A DNA stretch of 64,000 bases from Lamellibrachia columna (lineage: Eukaryota > Annelida > Polychaeta > Sabellida > Siboglinidae), in contig OY759268.1 in assembly GCA_963662155.1 (NCBI GenBank), positions 55,918,457 through 55,982,456 on the forward strand, in the 5' to 3' direction. A program made the translations under genes and the position numbers. A model generated the notes under the pieces. It was not told the origin of the DNA and made no database searches. It saw only the letters and a list, made by a program, of their open reading frames with translations. The first letter of the stretch is position 1, and the number at the start of each line of letters is the position of its first letter. Shown one piece after another: positions 29,201-40,795 of the stretch.

Positions 29201-32200
29201 GCGCTTTCCTCGAAATTCGGGTGAAAGTATCACGAATTTATTTCTTTTTCACGAAACTCGAACATCGTGCCTAATGACCACTGTGTCCATAGGCAACATG
29301 TGTAAAAACTGACAAATGGTATCATTTCAAATCTCAGATGCAACTGTGCAAAAAAAACATCACTTACACTCACTCATTCACACAAATTCTGCTCTCATTA
29401 ATGCAACCAATCTGCACCAATATTTTTTTCTAGGCACTCTTTATCTATGTAATGGCGGATGGATTCTGACTGTGGTCCTTGCCCTGCAACCTTACAGTAT
29501 TCACCACCGATTTCTCATGTGTAGCTTTCCATGGTGCTCCGCGGCGCACGTCAATCCATTGAAACATAAAAAAAAGAAAAAAAAATGATATCGCCCAGCC
29601 TTCAACGAAATCATTTAGGTGCAGTGACAAATAGTAAATGCGCAAAGCTCATTTAGTATAGCAGAATGTATGCTTGTAGATTAAGTTTGGAAGTTGAAAC
29701 ATCGCTTTAGCCATGTACACGTTTCAGGACCCAATTCTGTGACAAATTATTTCGGGGCAACAACAGGAATGGGTGGAGAACGATTTTGCATAGTCTAGTT
29801 GTTCCAAAAACTCAGCTTAATTTCGAAGTTTGCCAGAGATGTACGTGTCAGATAATTCCCTTAAAACAGAAACTTCTGTAGACGCTTACTTCAGCAGCGT
29901 TTCCGTTTTAAGCAATGGAAAACATGAATGTGGAATTTTAATTATTATATATGGGTAAGCCGCCATTACCCTCTAAGCCGATATGCTTTACAATCCGAAT
30001 GGTATTGTAGGAATATATATATGATACGAAGTTAAACTTAGGAAATGCTAAGGCCATATCACGTTTAAAACAACGGTACTCTTTCGATCACCGAAGTTAT
30101 GCAACGTCGAGACCTTGTTAGTATTTTGATGGGTGACAGGCTAGGAATACCGGATGATGTATCATTTTTATGTTCGCATTTAACTAGATATATTACCACT
30201 GTCATCGTCGTCGTCGTCGTCGTTGTCGAGAAAGAGCGCTTTCCTCGAAATTCGGGTGAAAGTATCACGAATTTATGTCTTTTTCACGAAACTCGAACAT
30301 CGTGCCTAATGACCACTGTGTCCATACGCAACATGTGTAAAAACTGACAAATGGTATCATTTCAAATCTCAGATGCAACTGTGCAAAAAAAACATCACTT
30401 ACACTCACTCATTCAGACAAATTCTGCTCTCACTAATACAACCAATCTGCAAAAATCATTTTTTCTAGGCACTCTTTATCTATGTAATGGCGGATGGATT
30501 CTGACTGTGGTCCTTGCCCTGCAACTTTAAAGGGACCACACACCGATTGATCACATGTTGCTTCCCATTGTGCTCCGCGGCGCGCTTCAATCCATTGAAA
30601 CATAAAAAAAAGAAAACAAAATGATATCGCCCAGCCTGCAACAAAATCATTTAGGGGCAGTGACAAATAGCAAATGCGCAAAGCTCATTTCGTATAGCAG
30701 AATGTATGCTTGTAGATTAAGTTTGGAAGTTGAAACATCGCTTTAGCCATGTACACGTTTCTGGATCCAAATCGGTGACAATTTATTTCGGGGCAACAAC
30801 AGGAATGGGTGGAGAACGATTTTGCATAATCTAGTTGTTCCAAAAACTCAGCTTAATATCGAAGTTTGCCAGAGGGGTACGTGTCAGATAATTCCCTTAA
30901 AACAGAAACTTCTGTAGACGCTTACTTCAGCAGCGTTCCGTTCTAAGCAATGGAAAACATGAATGTGGAATTTTAATTATTATATATGGGTAAGCCGCCA
31001 TTATCCTCTAAGGCAGTATGCTTTACAATCCGTATGGTATTGTAGGAATATATGTATGATACGAAGTCAAACTTAGGAAATGCTAAGGACATATCACGTT
31101 GAAAACAACGGTTGTCTTCCGATCACCGAAGTTATGCAACGTCGAGACCTGTTAGTATTTTAATGGGTGACAGGCTGCGAATACCGAATGATGTATCATT
31201 TTTATGTTCGCATTTAACTACATATATTACCACTGTCATCGTCGTCGTCGTCGTAGTCGAGAAAGAGCGCTTTCCTCGAAATTCGGGTGAAAGTATCACG
31301 AATTTATGTCTTTTTCACGAAACTCGAACATCGTGCCTAATGACCACTGTGTCCATACGCAACATGTGTAAAAACTGACAAATGGTATCATTTCAAATCT
31401 CAGATGCAACTGTACAGAAAAAACATCACTTACACTCGCTCATTCAGACAAATTCTGCTCTCACCAATGCAACCAATCTGCACAAATAATTTTTTCTAGG
31501 CACTCTTTATCTATGTAATGGCGGATGGATTCTGACTGTGGTCCTTGCCCTGCAACCTTACAGTGTTCACCACCGATTTATCATGTGTAGCTTCCCATGG
31601 TGCCCGCGGCGCGCGTCAATCCATTGAAACATAAAAAAAAGAAGAAAAAAATGATATCGCCCAGCCTGCAACAAAATCATTTAGGGGCAGTGACAAATAG
31701 TAAATGCGCAAAGCTCATTTCGTATAGCAGAATGTATGCTTGTAGATTAAGTTTGGAAGTTGAAACATCGCTTTAGCCATGTACACGTTTCTGGACCCAA
31801 TTCGGTGACAAATTATTTCGGGGCAACAACAGGAATGGGTGGAGAACGATTTTGCATAATCTAGTTGTTCCAAAAACTCAGCTTAATATCGAAATTTGCC
31901 AGAGGGGTACGTGTCAGATAATTCCCTTAAAACAGAAACTTCTGTAGACGCTTACTTCAGCAGCGTTCCGTTCTAAGCAATGGAAAACATGAATGTGGAA
32001 TTTTAATTATTATATATGGGTAAGCTGTCATTATTCTCTAAGGCAGTATGCTTTACAATCCGTATGGTATTGTAGGAATATATATATGATACGAAGTCAA
32101 ACTTAGGAAATGCTAAGGACATATCACGTTGAAAACAACGGTTGTCTTCCGATCACCGAAGTTATGCAACATCGAGACCTGTTAGTATTTTGATGGGTGA

Positions 32201-35200
32201 CAGGCTGCGAATACCGGATGATGTATAATTTTTATGTTCGCATTTAACTAGATATATTACCACTGTCATCGTCGTCGTCGTCGTCGTTGTCGAGAAAGAG
32301 CGCTTTCCTCGAAATTCGGGTGAAAGTATCACGAATTTATGTCTTTTTCACGAAACTCGAACATCGTGCCTAATGACCACTGTGTCCATACGCAACATGT
32401 GTAAAAACTGACAAATGGTATCATTTCAAATCTCAGATGCAACTGTGCAAAAAAAACATCACTTACACTCACTCATTCAGACAAATTCTGCTCTCACTAA
32501 TACAACCAATCTGCAAAAATCATTTTTTCTAGGCACTCTTTATCTATGTAATGGCGGATGGATTCTGACTGTGGTCCTTGCCCTGCAACTTTAAAGGGAC
32601 CACACACCGATTGATCACATGTTGCTTCCCATTGTGCTCCGCGGCGCGCTTCAATCCATTGAAACATAAAAATAAAATAAAAAAATATATCGCCCAGCCT
32701 GCAACGATAACATTTAGGGGCAGTGACAAATAGTAAATGCGCAAAGCTCATTTAGTATAGCAGATTGCATGCTTGTAGATTAAGTTTACAAGTTGAAACA
32801 TCGCTTTAGCCATGTACACGTTTCAGGACCCAATTCGGTGACAAATTATTTCGGGGCAACAACAGGAATGGGTGGAGAACGATTTTGCATAATCTAGTTG
32901 TTCCAAAAACACAGCTTAATTTCGAAGTTTGCCAGAGAGGTACGTGTCAGATAATTCCCTTAAAACAGAAACTTCTGTAGACGCTTACTTCAGCAGCGTT
33001 TCCGTTCTAAGCAATGGAAAACATGAATGTGGAATTTTAATTATTATAAATGGGTAAGCCGCCATTACCCTCTAAGCCGATATGCTTTACAATCCGAATG
33101 GTATTGTAGGAATATATATATGATACGAAGTTAAACTTAGGAAATGCTAAGGCCATATCACGTTTAAAACAACGGTACTCTTTCGATCACCGAAGTTATG
33201 CAACGTCGATACCTTGTTAGTATTTTGATGGGTGACAGGCTGGGAATACCGGATGATGTATCATTTTTATATTCGCATTTAACTAGATATATTACCACTG
33301 TCATCGTCGTCGTCGTCGTCGTCGTCGTCGTTGTCGAGAAAGAGCGCTTTCCTCGAAATTCGGGTGAAACTATCACGAATTTATTTCTTTTTCACGAAAC
33401 TCGAACATCGTGCCTAATGACCACTGTGTCCATACGCAACATGTGTAAAAACTGACAAATGGTATCATTTCAAATCTCAGATGCAACTGTGCAAAAAAAA
33501 CATCATTACACTCACTCATTCACACAAATTCTGCTCTCATTAATGCAACCAATCTGCACCAATATTTTTTTCTAGGCACTCTTTATCTATGTAATGGCGG
33601 ATGGATTCTGACTGTGGTCCTTGCCCTGCAACCTTACAGTATTCACCACCGATTTCTCATGTGTAGCTTTCCATGGTGCTCCGCGGCGCACGTCAATCCA
33701 TTGAAACATAAAAAAAAGAAAAAAAAATGATATCGCCCAGCCTTCAACGAAATCATTTAGGTGCAGTGACAAATAGTAAATGCGCAAAGCTCATTTAGTA
33801 TAGCAGAATGTATGCTTGTAGATTAAGTTTGGAAGTTGAAACATCGCTTTAGCCATGTACACGTTTCAGGACCCAATTCTGTGACAAATTATTTCGGGGC
33901 AACAACAGGAATGGGTGGAGAACGATTTTGCATAGTCTAGTTGTTCCAAAAACTCAGCTTAATTTCGAAGTTTGCCAGAGATGTACGTGTCAGATAATTC
34001 CCTTAAAACAGAAACTTCTGTAGACGCTTACTTCAGCAGCGTTTCCGTTCTAAGCAATGGAAAACATGAATGTGGAATTTTATTTATTATATATGGGTAA
34101 GCCGCCATTACCCTCTAAGCCGATATGCTTTACAATCCGAATGGTATTGTAGGAATATATATATGATACGAAGTTAAACTTAGGAAATGCTAAGGCCATA
34201 TCACGTTTAAAACAACGGTTGTCTTCCGATCACCGAAGTTATTCAACGTCTAGCCCTGTTAGTATTTTAATGGGTGACAGGCTGGGAATACCGAATGATC
34301 TATCATTTTTATGTTCGCATTTAACTAGATATATTACCACTGTCATCGTCGTCGTCGTCGTCGTTGTCGAGAAAGAGCGCTTTCCTCGAAATTCGGGTGA
34401 AAGTATCACGAATTTATGTCTTTTTCACGAAACTCGAACATCGTGCCTAATGACCACTGTGTCCATACGCAACATGTGTAAAAACTGACAAATGGTATCA
34501 TTTCAAATCTCAGATGCAACTGTGCAAAAAAAACATCACTTACACTCACTCATTCAGACAAATTCTGCTCTCACTAATACAACCAATCTGCAAAAATCAT
34601 TTTTTCTAGGCACTCTTTATCTATGTAATGGCGGATGGATTCTGACTGTGGTCCTTGCCCTGCAACTTTAAAGGGACCACACACCGATTGATCACATGTT
34701 GCTTCCCATTGTGCTCCGCGGCGCGCTTCAATCCATTGAAACATAAAAAAAAGAAAACAAAATGATATCGCCCAGCCTGCAACAAAATCATTTAGGGGCA
34801 GTGACAAATAGCAAATGCGCAAAGCTCATTTCGTATAGCAGAATGTATGCTTGTAGATTAAGTTTGGAAGTTGAAACATCGCTTTAGCCATGTACACGTT
34901 TCTGGATCCAAATCGGTGACAATTTATTTCGGGGCAACAACAGGAATGGGTGGAGAACGATTTTGCATAATCTAGTTGTTCCAAAAACTCAGCTTAATAT
35001 CGAAGTTTGCCAGAGGGGTACGTGTCAGATAATTCCCTTAAAACAGAAACTTCTGTAGACGCTTACTTCAGCAGCGTTCCGTTCTAAGCAATGGAAAACA
35101 TGAATGTGGAATTTTAATTATTATATATGGGTAAGCCGCCATTATCCTCTAAGGCAGTATGCTTTACAATCCGTATGGTATTGTAGGAATATATGTATGA

Positions 35201-35520
35201 TACGAAGTCAAACTTAGGAAATGCTAAGGACATATCACGTTGAAAACAACGGTTGTCTTCCGATCACCGAAGTTATGCAACGTCGAGACCTGTTAGTATT
35301 TTGATGGGTGACAGGCTGCGAATACCGAATGATGTATCATTTTTATGTTCGCATTTAACTACATATATTACCACTGTCATCGTCGTCGTCGTCGTAGTCG
35401 AGAAAGAGCGCTTTCCTCGAAATTCGGGTGAAAGTATCACGAATTTATGTCTTTTTCACGAAACTCGAACATTGTGCCTAATGACCACTGTGTCCTTACG
35501 CAACAGGTGTAACAACTGAC
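26295..35520. repeat. Multi-unit blocks in the C array, offsets 2,065 and about 4,141 bp
   Basis: Shared variants link units that are not neighbours. The AATAAAATAAAAAAATATATCG joint near 26,470 recurs near 28,530 and 32,670. The CACCAATATTTTTTTC variant near 29,416 recurs near 33,558. The unit near 30,433 matches those near 34,574 and 24,232, and the unit near 31,112 matches the one near 35,253. Block sizes therefore are two units (about 2,065 bp), four units (about 4,141 bp) and six units (about 6,201 bp). GTC tract lengths differ between some copies, so the copies are not perfectly identical. Confidence 0.7.
33296..33340. repeat. (GTC)n tract, one of the longest in the array
   Basis: Inside each satellite unit, just after TATATTACCACTGTC, there is a (GTC)n tract ending in GTTGTCGAG (C type) or GTTGTCGAC (A/B). 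Repeat number varies from unit to unit; this copy is among the longest, while units near 25,040 and 31,245 are short and carry a GTAGTC interruption. In translation the tract gives runs of valine. It is a fast-changing microsatellite nested in a larger satellite. Confidence 0.85.
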
Positions 35521-35640
35521 ATATGGTATCATTTCAAATCTCATATGCAACTGTGCACAAAAACTTCGCTTACACTCATTCATTCAGGTACAATTCTGCT
35601 CTCACTAATACAACCAAACTGCACAAATAATTTTTTGTTG

Positions 35641-36180
35641 CCACAAATTGTGTACAGCCTGGTATTAAGCTGGTGTGTATGACCAATTAGTAAACAATAC
35701 CAGATAAGATTTAACATTAGTGATATTTTCTACTGTAGCTAGCAACTGGCGAAGACAGTCTTTACCAAAAACCCTTGCTGCTCTTATAAAAAGCTACAGC
35801 ATACAAATAGGGAAAAATACCTATGTGCAGACAAGCATACATAATTATATGTATATAGTGCTAGCTAGAGTATTTACAATGATATACACAAAAGTGGGGG
35901 AATAAACCCCCCGGCCCCACCTGTGTGCAGGTGGTGTCCCAACCCCCCTAAAGGGCTGCACAACATTTGGCCGGAGCCACAGTAGATGCTATTTAGTTGT
36001 GTTCAATACACGATTGTGACATATTGGCACTTGCTGTGACCATTTCTTACCACACTTAACATGATGAAAGGTATATATCAGTCCATGGCTAATGTCACAT
36101 TTTGTCTCGTACCCAGATAAACTGGTGTGTGTTGCTCAAATATATGAAGTCTGGCTGACATAGCTGGCCGGGTTCGTGTA
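35641..36180. other. Junction between satellite and DIRS-like element
   Basis: Satellite homology stops at about 35,638 after CACAAATAATTTTTTG. The following 540 bp are low in recognisable signals. I see one GC-rich hairpin at about 35,918-35,935 (CCACCTG / CAGGTGG around a TGTG loop) inside a C- and G-rich stretch, and no gene. Confidence 0.5.
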
Positions 36181-36533
36181 GGGTTGTATCGCAACATGAC
36201 TGACCCTCAACAGACAGAAAGGTAAGTCGCCTCACGACCATCCCTCTGCCAATAGAGGGTCAAATGACATCGCAACCATGCGTCCACCAACAGAGGGGAG
36301 AAGTCGCCTCACGACCGTCCCTCTGTTGACGGTGTAGCTCACTCTCACGATGGCGGTCAGCTTCACTGTCAATGTTTTGTTACTGCTCGGCGGTGTAGAT
36401 ACGTCGGCGTAGGTTTTACTGGGTGAGGGGTCGTCACGACTAGGCACGCGCGTCAAGGGCCGATGTAGAATGGACTTGACAATGAAGTTTGAACTCTCCG
36501 GTGCAGTGTTGGCTGAGCGGGATGTCATCGCAG

Positions 36534-37505
36534 CTAGGAACGTGCGTCATGGGCTGGTGTAGGCTCGTCGATGTAGACATGAAACACCAACACACTTTTC
36601 GCAGATAGTTTGCTAGAGATTGATACAACCTGGATATATTTCTGGTAAGAATTGGAATGCCAGCGCCCCATGGCTTTAATTTGTTCAGAGGAGAAATCTG
36701 ACTAAGCTGCCCATGTAGCTGCTCCTATTCTGAAACAGTGTGGCGAGATTGTCTTGCTTGTTAATTCTGTGCTAGCGATGATTGCTTTAAGATATTTTGC
36801 AATAGCAGTTTTCTGAACTGGAAGTTTATTGGCATAGCGGAAAAGAGGGCCCTGACCCTGTCCCCTGAGCTTGATGTAGTCTACCATCCTACGGTAAGGG
36901 CAAGCTGCTTTGCCTGTGGGGAGAACGTCCAGGGTGAAGGGGCGGCCATCACTGTGCTTGTATGACAGGAAAACCAAACGTAGTTTAGAGGGTTTAATGC
37001 GACATTGGGACACAGAAAGATTGTGTGGGCTAGCCGTTACCTCACCTATCCTTAGGAACCCGAAGAACATTATACTAAACATAGCACGGAGCAAGATTAC
37101 TGTGTAGGATGAGCATCGGGACGTAGGAACTGACTTAATGATGATGGACAAATCTCGGGTGGACAAAGGCTGGCGTTGGTCTACGTGAGGACATGCATGG
37201 GCTGCTCCCTTGACAGTTTTTGCAACTAAATAGTCATTTGTAGGGTCAGGGTAGCGACACGCCTTGTGACGTTCCGAGATGGCGGACAGGAAACTCCTAA
37301 TGGTATTTGGAGCTTTTCCTTCGTTCTTAAGGTGTTGGACAAAGGCTATTACACTGTTTGGGGAGGCGGGCATGTAGCGCCTTTTCCTATCCAGTTTCTG
37401 CACAAATGTTACGAACCTTGTCCAATTATTCTCGTAACGTTTGGCACTGCTTGGGGCAAATGCAGCATTCATGGTACCCAAGGCGTTGTGTGCCAGGGTA
37501 GCCAA
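36534..37505 (-). pseudogene. DIRS-type tyrosine recombinase, one in-frame stop
   Basis: The encoded enzyme would cut and rejoin circular element DNA into the genome through a 3'-phosphotyrosine. An N-terminal SAM-like DNA-binding part (residues about 15-95, with SAKRYENNWTRF) precedes the catalytic domain. Visible catalytic residues are the first Arg in FLRIGEV, the HxxR box in HCFRIG, and the Tyr in SYQKYI. A single TAG (36,702-36,704) separates HCFRIGAATWAA from the Tyr-bearing C terminus, which continues open in the same frame to 36,534. No ATG is found at the 5' boundary of the frame, where the first usable codon is TTG. Length and motif order fit DIRS/Ngaro YR proteins. The single stop is the only disabling change seen. 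Confidence 0.88.
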
Positions 37506-37533
37506 TTAATGGGGACTGGTGTTGGTTGGTCGT

Positions 37534-38910
37534 CTAGGCTGGGCTGAATGGTGCGTGCGCGTGCGATCTGCAACCGCGAGAGATAAGATCGGCAACAATA
37601 TTGGTCTTACCAGGGATGTGCTTGGCGCGGAAACAGACATTATAAGACAAGCATGCAACAATCAATTGTCGAAGAAAAGACATGAGTTGTGGATCTTTGG
37701 CAGTTTGCCTGTTGATCACTGCCACAACTGCTGTGTTGTCTGAAAGAAACAAGACGCATTGATTAGTCCATACTGGCCCCCAGCGCCTGACAACCAGTAC
37801 GATCGGTAGGAGTTATTTGATGGAGATATGCTTGGAATCCCAGGAAGAGGGAAACTGACCCTGCAACCATGAAGCCCCCACGACAGCCCCATATGCGAAA
37901 CCACTTGCATCTGTTGTGAGACGCAACACATCTGATGACATCCTTGTGGTTGATAAGAAAAACAACTGACCATTAAAGGAGTGTAGGAATTCAAGCCAGG
38001 CAGACATGTCCCTGCGTGCCTCGACAGTTATGCGGATGTAATGATTGGCTCTTGTCTTGCCTCTAGTCAGATCAATGAAGCGTCGCAGGAAAGCGCGACC
38101 AGGGGCTATGGCTCGGCAAGCAAAATTCAGTGACCCAATCAGGGACTGCATTTCTTTCAGAGTGGTTTTCTTTATCTTGGCTAGGTTTATGAGTTTTTGA
38201 CGAAGCGATGCCACCTTGTCTGGAGGCAAGGCAAGTGTTTGATTCACTGTGTCAACTTCGATGCCATGGAGTATTACTGTTGTTGAAGGGAACACTGGTT
38301 TAGACTGTTTGATGGAGACAAGGCAAGTGTTTGATTCACTGTGTCAACTTCGATGCCATGGAGTATTACTGTTGTTGAAGGGAACACTGTTTTAGACTGT
38401 TTGATGGTGGCAAGGCAAGTGTTTGATTCACTGTGTCAACTTCGATGCCATGGAGTATTACTGTTGTTGAAGGGAACACTGTTTTAGACTGTTTGATGGG
38501 TAGGTTAACCATATTGCTGAGCTCGATAAAACGAGACAGGCTGGAATGACAATCTGGTAGTGTTTTACAGAAGAAAATGAAATCGTCGAGGATATGGCTC
38601 ATGTAGGAAATGTGAAACTTGTGTTGGCAGATCCATTGCAGTGCCTGTGACAGGAGCTCAAATGTTCGGCATGCGTGACTCACGCCCATGGGGAGACACA
38701 AATCGAAATAGTTTTGTCCTTGAAATTTGAAACCTAACAGTCTATAATCGAGAGGTGAGACCGGAATTATGCGGAAAGCATCTTGCAAATCGGCTTTGGC
38801 GATATAAGCTCCTTTGCCCAGGGACACGAGCTGTTCAACGCAATGATCTAGCATTTGGAAAGTAACCGCAGTGAATTCGGGCAGAATGTGGGAGTTAACC
38901 GAGTTGGTTT
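37534..38910 (-). pseudogene. DIRS-type reverse transcriptase / RNase H, disrupted
   Basis: The RT starts within HDLSFPK, continues through AKADLQDAFRIIPV (motif A region), LPMGVSHACRTF (motif B) and ILDDFIFF, the DIRS form of the YxDD active site. RNase H follows with LTTDASGFAYGAVV and FLSDNTAVVAVINR, then HIPGKTNIVADLISR. The RT fingers upstream of HDLSFPK are missing: that reading frame meets a TGA at about 38,925. A 92-bp triplication (38,219-38,494) shifts the frame between RT and the connection domain. A TAA (37,813-37,815) interrupts RNase H in frame. RT and RNase H together would copy element RNA to DNA. The element is dead, but its family assignment is clear. Confidence 0.87.
38219..38494. 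repeat. 92-bp unit in three direct tandem copies
   Basis: CAAGGCAAGTGTTTG starts at about 38,227, 38,319 and 38,411. The unit covers the RT-to-RNase H linker (encoding VILHGIEVDTVNQ). Copies differ at only a few positions, so the triplication is younger than the element. Since 92 is not a multiple of 3, it breaks the reading frame. Confidence 0.92.
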
Positions 38911-39372
38911 TGGGAAAGCTAAGGTCGTGAACAAGTCATATAAATCTTTATTCAGCTTCTGCTGTACGTTATCTAGGTTATCCCTGACCGACCTGTGATT
39001 CTCATACTCATGCTTCGGCGGGTCTGATGGGATACTGGAAGGCATGCGAAAACCATCAGTAAAACCTGTAACGAGATGTTCGTTCTTGCAGAAGGAACAT
39101 CCGTGTGTGTAGTTGCAATCCCGCTTAGAACATCTACCCTTGTTGAAGTTATAGCAGACGCGCGAGGAGTGGGGACTTGTGCTTTTGGTGACGTAGTCAC
39201 GAAAAGGCTGGGCTGTCACTGATGTGTTGGCTGCTTTAATTTTACATTTTGCTTTCACGCTCGAGTACAGAGGGTAGTTAAACACATTCCAAGGGGCACC
39301 CGTCCTCTCCCTCCTGACCCGGAAACGGTAGTCGTATTCTAACCAGACTAGGGGGCCTTTCTGTGCATGCAT
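38848..39372 (-). pseudogene. DIRS gag-like segment with CCCH zinc finger
   Basis: This 174-codon frame contains a cysteine/histidine cluster of spacing C-x7-C-x4-C-x3-H (CYNFNKGRCSKRDCNYTH), followed by GCSFCKNEH. Such a finger is usual at the gag/pol boundary of DIRS elements and is presumed to bind RNA. The N-terminal part is rich in basic and aromatic residues. Its 3' end runs through the same DNA as the RT start but in another frame, so the C-terminal residues after about LNKDLYDLF are probably out of frame. It belongs with the downstream RT. Confidence 0.7.
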
Positions 39373-39575
39373 GGTTATGATGTATATGTCATGAGCTGAC
39401 TACCTTCCTCCGGAAATTGTTCTGACATGATCGCTGCGTAGGTCATGAACAGATTAAGCCATTCCCCAATCTGATATACAGGGATAATAGGTCGTTTCCA
39501 GTCTGTGGTGGGGGAGGCCGGTTCTTCCTGTGGGTCTAGGTCATAATCAGTGCGCAGGATGCGAAGTGGGAAATA

Positions 39576-40016
39576 TTAATTGGGCAGGATACGTTTTCTT
39601 AGTTTCACCGTTACCTCGTCCCCTAATTGAGCCCAGCCCATGTCAAAAGTGGAAGTACCTGGTTTTGAAGTCCGCTGGCACTTCGCTTTGTGGTGGATCT
39701 CTCTCTCAATTTCCTCAGCAGGGGAGTTGTTGTCTGTCAGCTCGTCAGAATCGGATGAGTTGACAGCCAGATCAGGTGATGGAGAGCGGACGCGCTTTCG
39801 ATGTCGACGGCGAGCAGGCTCAGCTGAAGTGCTGGCGACAGGACCATGAATCGACTGCGCAATTATGGCAGGACCATGAGTCGACTGCGTAATCGTGGCA
39901 GGACCAAGAGTCGACAGCATAGCCGAGACAGGACCAAGAGTCGACTGCTCACGGCGGAATTCATCGAATTTAGCATCGATCTTTGCCATCAATGTGGCCA
40001 ACAGATTTGCAATCAA
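39576..40016 (-). CDS. DIRS gag-like ORF1 (putative)
   Basis: The ORF has 146 codons. The N terminus (MIANLLATLMAKIDAKFDEF) could form a short coiled coil. The middle holds an imperfect repeat of the form STLGP / STHGP / SIHGP, and a basic patch PARRRHRKRVRSPSPD is followed by an acidic serine-rich stretch (SSDSDELTDNN). Low complexity with basic and acidic blocks is common in gag-like proteins of DIRS elements. Position directly upstream of the zinc finger and RT supports that role. I recognise no specific family, and the C-terminal end may be truncated. Confidence 0.55.
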   Translation of the reverse strand: MIANLLATLMAKIDAKFDEFRREQSTLGPVSAMLSTLGPATITQSTHGPAIIAQSIHGPVASTSAEPARRRHRKRVRSPSPDLAVNSSDSDELTDNNSPAEEIEREIHHKAKCQRTSKPGTSTFDMGWAQLGDEVTVKLRKRILPN

Positions 40017-40210
40017 TGCATTGGATACACCAGCATCTTGGGGGGTTGGCCATCCGGTGTTGGAGCCTCAGTCGTGCCGGGAGCAGTTGTTTCGGCTATC
40101 TTTGCCCGCCCCAGTGCCGATGGTTTTGGCATGTTCTGGAAGTATATATATATATATATGCTGCTACCATCCGGTAGAATGCAAATTAATAACATGCCCA
40201 CTGAAAATTT

Positions 40211-40795
40211 TGTATTTGTCACACCACCCTATCTGTGATTGGCAGGGCAGTATAATGCTGTATTTGTCACACCACCCTATCTGTGATTGGCAGTGCAGTA
40301 TAATGGTATATTTGTTACACCACCCTATCTGTGATTGGCAGGGTAGTATAATGCTGTATTTGTCACACCACCATATCTGTGATTGGCAGGGCAGTATAAT
40401 ACTGTATTTGTCACACCACCCTATGTGTGATTGGCAGGGCAGTATAATGCTGTATTTGTCACACTACCCTATCTATGATTGGCAGGGCAGTATAATGCTG
40501 TATTTGTCACACCACCCTATCTGTGATTGGCAGTGCAGTATAATGCTGTATTTGTCACACCACCCTATCTGTGATTGGCATGACAGTATAATGCTGTATT
40601 TGTCACAGCACCCTATCTGTGATTGGCAGGGCAGTATAATGCTGTATTTGTCACACCACCCTATCTGTGATTGGCAGGGCAGTATAATGCTGTATTTGTC
40701 ACACCACCATATATGTAATTGGCAGGGCAGTATAATGCTGTATTTGTCACACCACCATATATGTGATTGGCAGGGCAGTATAATGATGCGATTGC
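40211..40795. repeat. 48-bp minisatellite, about 12 copies
   Basis: The unit begins TGTATTTGTCACACCACC and ends GGCAGGGCAGTATAATGC. Successive starts at 40,211 and 40,259 give the 48-bp period. The period is divisible by three, which keeps a plus-strand frame open as a 16-residue repeat (CDWQGSIMLYLSHHPI), but there is no sign that it is a gene. Every copy carries ATTGG (an inverted CCAAT) and TATAAT. The last copies share a CCATATATG variant. Confidence 0.95.

Larger units (their letters stand above)
21301..35640. repeat. C-type satellite, about 1,030-1,040-bp single units
   Basis: GATGGGTGACAG recurs near 21,625, 22,898, 23,927, 24,961, 25,991, 27,026, 28,055, 29,090, 30,128, 31,163 (TAATGGG variant), 32,191, 33,228, 34,270 and 35,303. 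That makes fourteen units of about 1,035 bp apart from one rearranged interval. There is no long/short alternation. Diagnostic changes from A/B are GACAAATGGTATC for GACATATGGTATC, GTCGAGAAA for GTCGACAAA, and AACATGAATGTGGAATTTT in place of the B-type junction. Many units have a TGTATAATTTT variant. No coding function is supported. Confidence 0.93.
36180..40140 (-). mobile_element. Decayed DIRS/Ngaro-type tyrosine-recombinase retrotransposon
   Basis: Read on the minus strand the order is gag-like ORF (40,016-39,576), CCCH zinc-finger segment (39,372-38,848), reverse transcriptase (from about 38,910), RNase H (to 37,534) and tyrosine recombinase (37,505-36,534). This order, and a recombinase in place of a DDE integrase, is characteristic of the DIRS order. 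Downstream, a 24-bp direct repeat of the type GTCGCCTCACGACC occurs near 36,226 and 36,302 and may belong to the terminal repeat region. The ends were not defined. Nonsense codons, a frameshifting 92-bp triplication and a deletion in the RT fingers make it non-autonomous. Confidence 0.85.

Noticed and set aside
1..35600. Dozens of repeated 60-106-codon frames with valine runs, on both strands
   Set aside because: They recur with the satellite period, exist on both strands of the same DNA, and their valine or threonine runs are the GTC tract read in frame. Stops appear freely in individual units.
1..35600. A tandem array of functional RNA genes (5S rRNA, snRNA, spliced leader)
   Set aside because: I looked for conserved landmarks of 5S, U1, U2, U6 and Sm-site-bearing RNAs in the unit and found none.
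40211..40795. CRISPR-like array or a repeat protein gene
   Set aside because: There are no unique spacers between repeats; it is a plain 48-bp minisatellite whose open frame follows from the period being divisible by three.
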